NCBI GenBank assembly: GCA_015179045.1
Contig: WHUZ01000006.1
Span: 930,001 to 994,000, forward strand
Length of the DNA: 64,000 nucleotides
Reading direction: 5' to 3'
Source of the DNA: Kalaharituber pfeilii
Lineage: Eukaryota; Ascomycota; Pezizomycetes; Pezizales; Pezizaceae
The notes below the pieces were generated by a model, which made no database searches, was not told the DNA's origin, and was given only the letters and a program-made list of their open reading frames with translations. The position numbers and the translations under genes are program-made. Below are positions 47,821 to 56,764 of this stretch, in pieces. The first letter of the stretch is position 1; each line of letters begins with the position of its first letter.

Positions 47821-49857
47821 ATGACGGAGCAGCTACCATCACATGTGCTTGCAGCTGTGCAGGTGAAGGCAGGAGAACTGGAGAAGCAAGTTAATGCTGT
47901 CACCAATGCCGTAGACGACTCGAACATCATCCGCGACCTCCCCACCGTCATGACCGGCTGGCGACTTCGCATCTCCATCTTTGGGTATCTCTCCCTCTGC
48001 ATCCCATCCGCCTCTTCCTCCAGAGCAACACTGACTAACCACACTGCGCCCACAACTACCCCCACAGCCTCTCCCTTTCTCTCCTCCTCTCCGCCCTCGA
48101 AACTACCATAGTCGCTACCGCCCTCATTAGCATCTCAGAGGCCTTCAATACATACGACCGCTCTGGCTGGATCGTTGTGTCGTACATGCTCACATACACA
48201 GGGTTCCAGATTGTGTTTGCGAAATTGAGTGATATTTGGGGAAAAAAGAATATGATGTTATTGGCCATTGCAGTATTTGTAGGGTTTTCGTTGGCCTGTG
48301 GATTTGCAAAAGGCTTTACAGAGCTGTAAGTCAAAATGATGGTGGGGGCTGAGATAAATAACAGGGCTGAGTTATCATAGGATTGTGTATCGCGCATTCC
48401 AAGGAATGGGCGCCTCAGGGATCTATTCCATGGTTTCAGTTATTGTCCCAGCAATTGTTTCGATAAGAGAGGTGCCGAAGTACATGATGGTTATCTCAGG
48501 CGTGTATGTGCTTAGTAGTGTGTTGGGGCCCGTGGTGGGAGGGGCGATCACGGATAAAGCGGACTGGAGATGGGTGTTTTGGTTGAAGTGGGTGATTTAT
48601 CAGCCTTTGTTTTCTTAATTACTCCCACCATACATTCAAGTATATGTGTGTTGATGGTATGTGCCGGTGAATAGCGGACCAGCGGGTGCAGTGCCATTCT
48701 TGGTATTACTGTTCAGCCTGCCTGTGGAGCACGAAAACACTGCAGAACCCAACCCACCATTCGAGGCCATGAAGTTGGGAGATGGAAAAGCAAATAATGC
48801 TAAAACGCGTCGACGATTTCTACCGGCAGTTGACGTCAAGAGGCTGTTCACCCGGCAGTCACTCGAAAGACTGGATGTCATCGGTGTAGTCCTGTCATTA
48901 GGCTTCTCAATCTTACTGGTATTTATCTTACAGGAAGGAGGCATTGACTATCCATGGTCCAGTGCCTCAATTATCGTTCCATTGGTGGTATCAATATTGT
49001 GCTTCATTCTGTTTGTGGCATGGGAAGAGTATATCGTCGGTGATCGTCGCAAACATCTGCCAGCAGGGATTAGGAATTTGTCCATCTGTCCCACTTCGAA
49101 TTGTGAGGCGATATTTCCGTTACGGCTTGTGAAAAGAAGGGTTTCTGCCTCATTGTTGGCCACAGGGTTCCTGACTGGTTTTCCATTTATGACGGCATTG
49201 TTTAATTTGCCGCAGCGATTCCAGACTGTCAATCAGCTCTCTGCAACTGCTGCCGGAATCCGACTGTTTCCTTTGCTTCTCTCGTCAACATTTGCAACGG
49301 CGGCCACGGGGATCCTCATCAAGATAGTAGGAAAAGGAAGCACGCACATAGTGTGGTACCTCACCGTTCTGGGAACCGGCCTGCAGCTTATCGGGACAAC
49401 CCTTCTTGGAGCCGCATTAGGGGCAGCGAAGGACGTGCAGCCGCAGCAGTATGTTTACCAGACGATACTAGGCCTGGGTATTGGCTTTGTCTTGTCCGCG
49501 CTTCTCATCGGATGTAGAATCGAAGTCGATCAAGCAGACCTGGCTGTGGTCATGGGGGCCATCACCCAAGTGCGGACACTAGGCGGATGCATAGGCCTTG
49601 CAGTCAACACAGCCCTGATGCATCATGAGCTTGTGTCCAACCTGGCTGGGGCGTTTACCGAGACGGAGCTTGCGGGGCTGCTGAAGAGCACGGAGTATAT
49701 GTGGAGCCTTCCAGAGGCGAAATTTGAGGCGGCAAGGGTCGTGTATGCGGGAGGGTACGCGACGCAGATGAAGGTGATGATAGCGTTTGCGGGGGCAGCG
49801 GTGATGACGGCGGCGTGCGCGTGGAGGAGGGAATGGAAGGTCATAGAAGGGATGTAG
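47821..49857 (+). CDS. Major facilitator transporter, 14-TM DHA2-like
   Basis: Four exons (47821..47984, 48068..48325, 48381..48587, 48675..49857) encode 603 aa. The three introns (83, 55 and 87 nt) use donors GTATCT, GTAAGT and GTGGGT with acceptors CCACAG, TCATAG and GAATAG, and all keep phase. Family signatures after splicing are LETTIVATAL in TM1, a motif A-like LSDIWGKKNMM, AFQGMGASGIYS, and the antiporter motif C-like SVLGPVVGGAITD followed by WRWVFWLNGPAG. The length and two-half layout fit 14-TM drug:H+ antiporters. Family knowledge suggests export of small toxic or metabolic compounds at the plasma membrane. A possible in-frame retained intron around 49028-49085 makes one loop longer than usual. 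There is no nearby biosynthetic gene to hint at a substrate. Confidence 0.9.
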
Positions 49858-51163
49858 GAGGCGAGGCCTGCAGTAAGCGGTGGAGAGGATGGGCCGTTCG
49901 GTTTGCGCGATGCTGCAGCTGGGTTCGTGTACTTGATAGTACTTATGAACGATGGATATATAGTGTCAAGCTGCTTCCGTTCACGAGGGCAGGCGTGTAT
50001 CGTGGCCTCCGAGGCGTTTGCAGGGAGCCAGGCGTCCAGCTCCAGGCTGGGCCAAGGGTAGCAGCAGCTGTGTAAGCTGAGTGCGGAGCAGTCTCGTAGG
50101 CTAAGGGCTGCTCAGTGGGCGATAGGGCTGCGCGGGGAGGACGCCTTTGCCAGGCGGCTTGCGGCGCCTCAGCGGCTGTGCGCGTGCGCCAGGCGCTTGC
50201 GCGTGTGGCTGTGGCCGTGCTGCACTATGCATACTGAAGTACCCTCGGACTAGTAGGGGTAGTATCCTTGGCACGCACGGAAGGTTTTGGCTCTTTGCAT
50301 GTATGATATCGTACGTTCAGCCGCACTACGAATCAGCGGAAGCCCAACAGAACGGACAGACAACGGAAGGCTAAGTTCATTCAATGTCATGTTATTTCTA
50401 ATTAGCCAGTTACTTCTGCAAAGGAGTTATTACCGCATCCGCAAACAACCCGACCACTGGCACTGCTTCACTGCCGCTAACAAGGATCTTATTCTTCATA
50501 TTTTATTTTATTTCTATTTCGTCTGGCTGACCCCCTCGTGGCTGCCGCACCACTAAGGCAAGCAGATCGTCTAAACTAAAGCACAGCTTCCCAAACACAG
50601 AGTGACATATCATAGACACTGCTGCCACAACCACGATGTTCACAGTACATCTACTCCTGCTTGCTTCTGTTACGATTTCCACGATGATGTAGTAAATATG
50701 AGGGTGGAACTTAGGACAATGCTTGGTGCTTGGCTTCTCAACAGGCCTCCGTAGCTGTTGAGCTCCGCAGGATGCAAATCTCCCCGCTTTTAATGGAGGG
50801 GCCCAGGTTCTTGAAGCAATTGCAGCATTATCTCGCCGTATGAACGAGAACACGATCGTGTACTAGCCTTTAATGAAATGAATTCTTCTCTCGACTCGAT
50901 GTGAGGAAAGCTCATTCTTTTGGTATTGAAATCCATCTGGCTTTGGTTGTATAGGGAGTGCAACGCTCTGGCCAGACATGCAAATGCTTAAATGCTTGTG
51001 TTAATCATTGACTGACAAGACTTCGTCCTCTTCGAGGCTCCCAAAACCATGTAGTTCGAAACTTGTTGATGCAATACAGGGTTACCTTCAAGCCCTCCAC
51101 TCCTACTGTTGAACAATTATTGACTATTGATAGAGAATACTCACAATCATCTCCTCAATGCAT
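49858..51163. other. Intergenic region with no gene
   Basis: GC-richer sequence directly after the transporter gives way to AT-rich DNA. No convincing coding region is present. Confidence 0.45.
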
Positions 51164-51288
51164 TTTTTTTATTTCTTTTGCTTTTTCTTTTTCGTTTCCT
51201 TTTTCTTTTCCTTTTTCTTTGGGGGGGTGGGTGTTGGGGTGGGAGGGTCCACATAATCGCGCATGCAGGTGCCAGCCTATGGCAGGGA
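51164..51288 (-). mobile_element. Family A-related retroposon, longer variant
   Basis: A 125-bp insertion reads on the minus strand as CCCTGCCATAGGCTGGCACC, TGCATGCGCGATTATGTGGA, a CCCAACACCCACCC-rich middle and an A-rich AAAAGG-repeat tail. It has a perfect 12-bp target duplication, TCCTCAATGCAT (51152..51163 and 51289..51300). Confidence 0.75.
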
Positions 51289-51685
51289 TCCTCAATGCAT
51301 ACAGAATACTCGCCATCGGTGATGTCGCGGAAAGAAAACTCGAGTTGAGGAATTTCATTGGAGTTTGTCCTTAGCGCCAATAGGGTATAGAGTCTGATCT
51401 GGACGAACGGGTTGGTCGTTTCGTTTACTCTTTCTTTTTGCCTAGATAGGTTGAATTCGCTGGAGAAAAGGGAAGGAGTTGTTTATGCCAATGTCAACCG
51501 GAATTGGCGGTTTTCTTTAAAAAATGGAGTTCATGGTTACCTTTTACGAGAAATAAATCTAATCTCTACTATCCGGATTGCATATTGTTTCAAAGGGTTT
51601 AGATTGAAGTCCAGTTACCATTTTATGATGGTGGGTTAAGTCAATGAAGAGATTTTGAGTGCTTATTGATAAGCATGATGTAGAT
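51289..51685. other. Spacer with no gene
   Basis: Apart from the right-hand target duplication of the preceding retroposon, no feature is recognised. Confidence 0.4.
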
Positions 51686-51767
51686 ACTAGCCAGTAAAAT
51701 ATGTATTCGGACAGGGGTACTAATGCACATTATGCGCTATGTCCGAATACATATTTTACTAGCAAGT
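51686..51767. mobile_element. Foldback element with perfect 21-bp arms
   Basis: The arms at 51693..51713 and 51740..51760 are perfect inverted copies beginning AGTAAAATATGTATTCGG, separated by 26 bp. Weaker pairing extends a few bases outward. It lies about 20 bp left of the pogo element and could be a MITE or a relic of terminal repeats. Confidence 0.65.
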
Positions 51768-52253
51768 AGTGAAATTGAAGAATACTGTAGTTCACTACTT
51801 TCCCGGACACGTTTGCCACCAAAACTGCACAACTTCAACGACCAACATCTCAACAACCATAGCAGCCCTGTGGGTCCAGCCATGTTTCATGATGAAACTG
51901 CCATCCAGGCTGCTCTCCGTGAGTATCGCCATGGTCCTCATGCCAAAGGCAACCCACGTCATGCTGCATACCATCATGGTATCGCCAAATCTACCCTTCA
52001 CCATCGAGTGCATGGTAAGCGACCTCGAACAAATGACGATATGCTACTGTCACCTAAGCAAGTGAAGGTAGCGTAGGAATGGATTATCAGGAAGGACAAA
52101 TGGGGATTTGCAGTCTATGTACGAGAGGTTGTAGTAGCAATTACCAGAAAAACAGCCTAGAATAAAATTGGGTTACCTGGTTCATAGCTAGAGAATCGGA
52201 TCTGGAACCTATTTTCTACAAAGCAAGGATCAAAGAACTCCAGTTTTCTACTA

Positions 52254-53035
52254 AAGTCTACCCTTGCTATACCGGATCTCTAAAACCTGGCACTTTTCGT
52301 CCGATAGCAAGGTTCCGGTATAGAATAAAATGCTTGGCAGACAGGGGGGGTGATAAAATTTTGTGAATTCAAATAATTACTGAGATAGGAGATGAACGAA
52401 GTAAACATCAACTTGTTTCACACCCAGCCAAAGACATACAATATGCATCAGTCATGAAATCTTAAAAAATGTCGGGCCTTGAGTGTGCTTGTGAAGCATC
52501 AAATATGTAAACATTGACTAGAACCAAAATATGCTAAAGAAAAGTTAAATAAATTTGATAAACATCTTTGAGATGAATTGGTAAGATTACTGTACTTTAA
52601 CTTAACTTTGATATCCTAGGTATCTAATTTATTATTTTAAGCTGACCAGTAGCTGTTTCTACTTAGTCAGGTATTTTGAAATAAAGTGGTAAGTGGTTAG
52701 CAATTATTCTCGGAACATGGAACAAGAAGCAACGAAGTGCCCAGTTTCCATTACTCGAACAACATTGTAGCAAGTGATGGTAGCAGTAGTAGCAACGGCA
52801 TTAGCAGAAGCAGTGACAGCAGTGGTGGCAGCCAAGTGTGAAATGGAGTAGTCTAAGATGTATTAGTATTAGCGCATCCGGTATAGCAAATATTATTTGT
52901 ATGGAGACACGGGGGTACTTGTCTGGAGGTTTCTGTCCGGTCCGGAATTGTTAGGGCGTCCGGTATAGCAAGGGCGATTTGTATGGAGAACGGATGTTGC
53001 AGCCAGAGGCCATCCGGTATAGCAAGGGCAGACTG
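52254..53035. mobile_element. Pogo-like MITE, copy 2, nested
   Basis: This 782-bp element inside the pogo transposon is bounded by TA. The left end reads AAGTCTACCCTTGC then TATACCGGAT; the right end reads ATCCGGTATAGCAAGG and GCAGACTG. It shares internal blocks with copy 1 at 6918..7604 (GTAGTCTAAGATGTATTAGT and GGGGTACTTGTCTGGAGG) and the same GCA/GGC-rich patch. No transposase. Confidence 0.88.
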
Positions 53036-53182
53036 TAGCTACGAGATTTTCAAAGCTTATTCAATCTGGTATGTACCTTAATATTATTTAGACTTGTATG
53101 GGCTAACTTTAAGCGGTTTGATGAAGCTCAATTTGACTTTGCTATTGGCATATACAATATGGATGAGAAAGGAGTTCTATTA

Positions 53183-53895
53183 CAGTCAGACCTTGTTATA
53201 ATGAACACACCACGCTCTCGGATTTCCATCCCCACACAATTTGAACTTGCTATAATGAAATCACACCAAATAGTGTAATGAGAAAAATATCTAGAGGAGG
53301 TTATTTTTATCTATATACAAATTGTTTATAATGAAAAGATGCTCATGAAATCCATAGAAACCCCCCTTGCCTCCTGCGCAGTGATTCTTGAGCAGCCCAG
53401 AAAACAGCAACTATGTCGCTAAGCACTAGAGGTTGGTTTAAACCAAGTTGTGAGTGTCTGTTGCTTCCGGGTATATTGCTGGTACAATTGTCGCCGCTGG
53501 CTAGTAGATATCTCGACTGTTAGAGCTCTGATCACGGATGTCAGTCTACAGTGACCCGTGAAAAGTCCTGGGGATTGGGGCAAGTGTATCATGCAAACCT
53601 AATCCCCAAGACCTTTTACGAGTCACTATACTATTGATCTACTTTTGATTTATATTTTTCTCCCACTATCACTGCTCCTTACATTTCTATTTCCATTGCT
53701 AATCATCACTACCACCATCGTCCCATTCGAATTGATTTCTTAATGTGGCTATTTCCATCACTAGTAAGTCTTGATTAGTTACGAAGCTCGCCAAGACTGT
53801 ATGACTAATTTGCCACAATTTTCTATATTGGAATCCTTGCTATAGTGAAAACAAAGGGCCAGATTTTATGTATTCATTATAGCAAGATCTGACTG
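53183..53895. mobile_element. Second pogo-type MITE family, nested
   Basis: This 713-bp element has about 24-bp inverted ends. The left end is CAGTCAGACCTTGTTATAAT and the right end, inverted, CAGTCAGATCTTGCTATAAT. It is flanked by TA and sits directly after the first catalytic motif of the host transposase. An internal GCTATAATGAA/GCTATAGTGAA motif repeats near each end. No coding capacity. Confidence 0.85.
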
Positions 53896-54188
53896 TAGGT
53901 GTAGTAGCTAATAGTAAGATCATACGATTTACTGGCAATAGAAAAAGGAGGTTGACGAAGTCAAGGTATGTCGAATAAAGTTATGGTGACGTCATACCAA
54001 TTATACTTCCTGTTTGAGTAGATGGCAACTGAGAACTTGTTACAGTTATAGATTGTATATCCGGTGTTGGTGATACCCCGCCACCATTGATTAAGTATCT
54101 ACAAAGGAGCTGCATTATACGTTGGTTGGATGAGAGGTGTAAGAGCCACAAGAGCTGCATTTTCTCGCACATTCTTCATCAGGATTTA

Positions 54189-54292
54189 TCACATGTATCT
54201 AACCAGTTTTGTTCTTTCGTTTCCTTTTCAATAAAACCCTCGCCATAGCCCATAGGGCGGCACGCGAGTACTGATATTAGAAAAAAAAAAAA
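54189..54292 (+). mobile_element. Family C retroposon, 104-bp copy, nested in pogo element
   Basis: It ends in CCTCGCCATAGCCCATAGGG, CGGCACGCGAGTACTGATAT and poly(A). A perfect 13-bp target duplication, TCATCAGGATTTA, flanks it (54176..54188 and 54293..54305). It extends about 50 bp further 5' than the tail-only copies. Confidence 0.9.
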
Positions 54293-55284
54293 TCATCAGG
54301 ATTTACCAATGATGATCTAACCTACCAATGGCTTGTTAAATTGATCCAGCTACGAGGGACCAAGCTGCTGGCAAGTATCGTCTGCTAATTCTTGATGATC
54401 ACCACTCACATGTTACATACCGCATCCTTCTATACAATATTCCAAGGGGCTAGCCTATACTCGCCACATGCTTAAAAATTCCTTCTGAGCAACTGGCCTT
54501 ATCTCCCTTCAATCCAAATAAGGTTTACCGCGAATATACCTCTCTCCGCCTCAGAAAGCCCGTATTCCTCCACCAATCACATTCCTACTCCTGCTACATG
54601 TAAGACGCCATGAACACTGCGCAAATATGCTAAGCAGGTTCTTCAAGGTCCAGATATACTCTCGCAAGCTACTGAGTCAGCACTGAAACATATTAGCTAT
54701 GCAGCTGAGATTGCTATGGCAGAACGTGACATAGCTCAAATTGAGGTGCAATGTCTCAGATCTTATTGAAAGACAAGCCTAAGTCTGATAGCCGTAAATT
54801 GAAGGCCACAGCAGTGCTTATCAGCAGCATTGAGGCGCTAGGCTCGTGAGGAGGAGGCAGCAGCGAAGGCAGTTAAATGGGGTAAAAAGCGCGAACGAGA
54901 TGAGCTCACTGGCTCTGAGGATGATTAGGACGATGAAGATAGACTACAGGAAGCTGAGCAGGATGGGCAGGAGGAGCCGGCGGGGCAGGGCGAGTTAGAG
55001 AATGAGGAGCAGGGGCAGGACGGAGAGGAGGCTGAAGATGAGCAAAATGACTCAAGTGATACTGAAAGCGTTGGGTCTGTTATTCATGTTAGAAGGGCAT
55101 AGATGTGTAGATTAGCTCAAGTAGTTCCTCCTGTTATACTCAGAATGTTGTAGTTCTCGTGGTGAGATGTTGGTCGTTGAAGTTGTGCAGCTTTGGTGGC
55201 AAACGTGTCCGGGAAAGCGGTGTGTCCAAGTGGTGAACTACAGTATACTTAAGTTTATTTTAGAATGTGGGCACAGCGAACGGG

Positions 55285-55558
55285 TTTTTTTTTTTTTTTT
55301 TTTATTTCATTACTCGCATGCCGCCCTATGGGCTATGGCGAGGGTTTAATTTAACTAAAACAAAATCAAAACGAATACGGTCTTAAATACATGATGCCCG
55401 CGGTCTTTAGAAGGTGTTGCGGGGAGAGCGGTCAGCATCCTGAATCTTCATCTCCGTCCTCTTTCAGGCTCATACCGACACGCCTTGAGCCACTTCCCTC
55501 CGAGTCGCACCTTGTCCTTGTCTAGGTCTTCCTCCAAGTATACCACTATGGAACTTGT
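55285..55558 (-). mobile_element. Family C retroposon, 274-bp copy
   Basis: It reads on the minus strand into CGCCATAGCCCATAGGGCGG, CATGCGAGTAATGAAATA and poly(A). A perfect 13-bp target duplication, CACAGCGAACGGG, flanks it (55272..55284 and 55559..55571). The upstream part keeps an open stretch (VVYLEEDLDKDKVRLGGKWL then a stop) that may be the end of a LINE coding region, making this the best guide to the parent element. Confidence 0.9.
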
Positions 55559-55608
55559 CACAGCGAACGGGTAAAAGACTAGGGGCTTGATATGAGACTA
55601 GGTAGCGG

Positions 55609-56185
55609 CAATGAATCCAACAGGCCGTGATCTGCATTGGACTGAAACCGCCTGGACTGGTCCAGGCCGGTATTCTCAGCGGCCTGGACCAGCCTGGACC
55701 GGCCTGGACCGGCCTGATCCACATGAATCAGGCCAACCAGGCCAGTCCAGGCCGGTGGAGGCCAATCAGGCCAATTAAACGAATCACTCCACAGCTATCC
55801 AGGTGAATTGAGGCCAGCATTTACCAGATTGTTTGAGTATTTAAATGAGTAGAATCCCCCGTATGTCTAGAATTTTAAACAGCAGCGGTCTACGACTTTT
55901 GTCAAATATGTATCACACTTTGTATTCAAGTATATATACTAAGAAATATTTTAGAAATGATGGACCTTCCAGATAATACAACAGACTGGACTCAATTCTT
56001 CGATGATGATACCTAATGCGCAACTGTCAATTACTGATAGTGGAAATATCCAGAACTATTAAAATCTAATTCACCTGGGTTAAATTCTAAAATCGCTTGA
56101 ATTTACGTAAATGGCCTGGACCGGCCTGATTGGCCTGATTGGCCTGATTGGCCTGGCCTGGCCTGGCCTGTTGGATTCATTGCCC
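55609..56185. mobile_element. hAT-like MITE packed with GGCCTGR motifs
   Basis: Perfect 18-bp terminal inverted repeats CAATGAATCCAACAGGCC (55609..55626 and, inverted, 56165..56182) are flanked by the 8-mer GGTAGCGG on both sides (55601..55608 and 56186..56193; three extra C at the right end). An 8-bp duplication is the hAT hallmark. Both subterminal regions hold many GGCCTGGACC and GGCCTGATT units on both strands. The centre is AT-rich with no transposase. Confidence 0.85.
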
Positions 56186-56764
56186 GGTAGCGGGGTGCAA
56201 CAGCACGTCTTCACCACCATCCCCCCTGCAATCGCTCCAATTCCGACTTCCCCCAGGAGATTTGTTGCCGTCCACAGGTACATTTGAGCACGCGCGGCTG
56301 CGGGCCTGCCTATCCAAGTTATGTCTAGTACGTCCGTTTGTACGCTTGACGACAACAATCGGCGCTGCGGGCCTTACGCATCCAACTGGCCAGCTCCGAC
56401 CAGTCAACTCCAACCAGCCAGCCCCAACATGATGATCAGTATGCAGGTTCAGGTATGCTGTAGCTGCATGTCACGTGAATCGGCTTCAGCTTAGAACGTG
56501 CTGGCTGTTAATAACCTCGTCCCCAGGTGCTGTTACTGGGAATCTCTAATACATACTTGTCTCTTCTTTAAAATCCGATAGGGGCCTACATTAAATACCT
56601 GTTTCCATAGCCTCCGCGCTGACAACAAGTGCTTACATACAATTTTCACAGCAAGCCATTACTCCTCTTAACCTCCAGCAGATCCTCGCAGCAATTTTCA
56701 TTTTCTCAACGTCGGCCTTGGAGCGCCCGAGCCCGTATTAAACAGCAACTCATTGATTTCGACT
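56186..56764. other. Upstream region of the MYND gene
   Basis: Open frames here are not convincing. The 5' UTR and promoter of the downstream gene probably lie here; no specific motif is called. Confidence 0.5.

Larger units (their letters stand above)
51882..55102 (+). pseudogene. Pogo-like DDE transposase, broken by insertions, stops and frameshifts
   Basis: The first piece (51882..52076) reads ETAIQAALREYRHG, then HGIAKSTLHHRVHG, the psq/CENP-B-like helix-turn-helix of pogo transposases. After one MITE, 53090-53180 reads RFDEAQFDFAIGIYNMDEKG, holding the first catalytic Asp. After a second MITE and a retroposon tail, 54310-54440 reads YRLLILDDHHSHVTYRILLY after one frameshift, holding the second catalytic Asp. 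The last part (about 54870-55102) encodes a Glu/Gln/Asp-rich acidic tail with an internal stop. The order of motifs matches the family. It cannot make active protein. Confidence 0.8.
51783..55245 (+). mobile_element. Degenerate full-length pogo-family transposon hosting nested insertions
   Basis: Inverted terminal repeats of about 75 bp bound a 3.46-kb element. The left end reads TACTGTAGTTCAC, then TTTCCCGGACACG, TTTGCCACCAAA and TGCACAACTTCAACGACC. The right end is the inverse, with a 13-bp indel near the tip. The coding remnants inside are of pogo type. It has been interrupted by two MITEs (52254..53035 and 53183..53895) and by a LINE tail (54189..54292). Removing these leaves about 1.86 kb, close to a normal pogo element. 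Confidence 0.85.

Noticed and set aside
35640..49857. Possible secondary-metabolite cluster around the MFS transporter
   Set aside because: No synthase, oxidase or pathway regulator is present nearby; the neighbours are unrelated proteins.
51687..55250. Acidic Glu/Gln-rich stretch near 54900 considered as an independent gene
   Set aside because: It lies inside the pogo element in the position of the transposase acidic tail and contains a stop codon.
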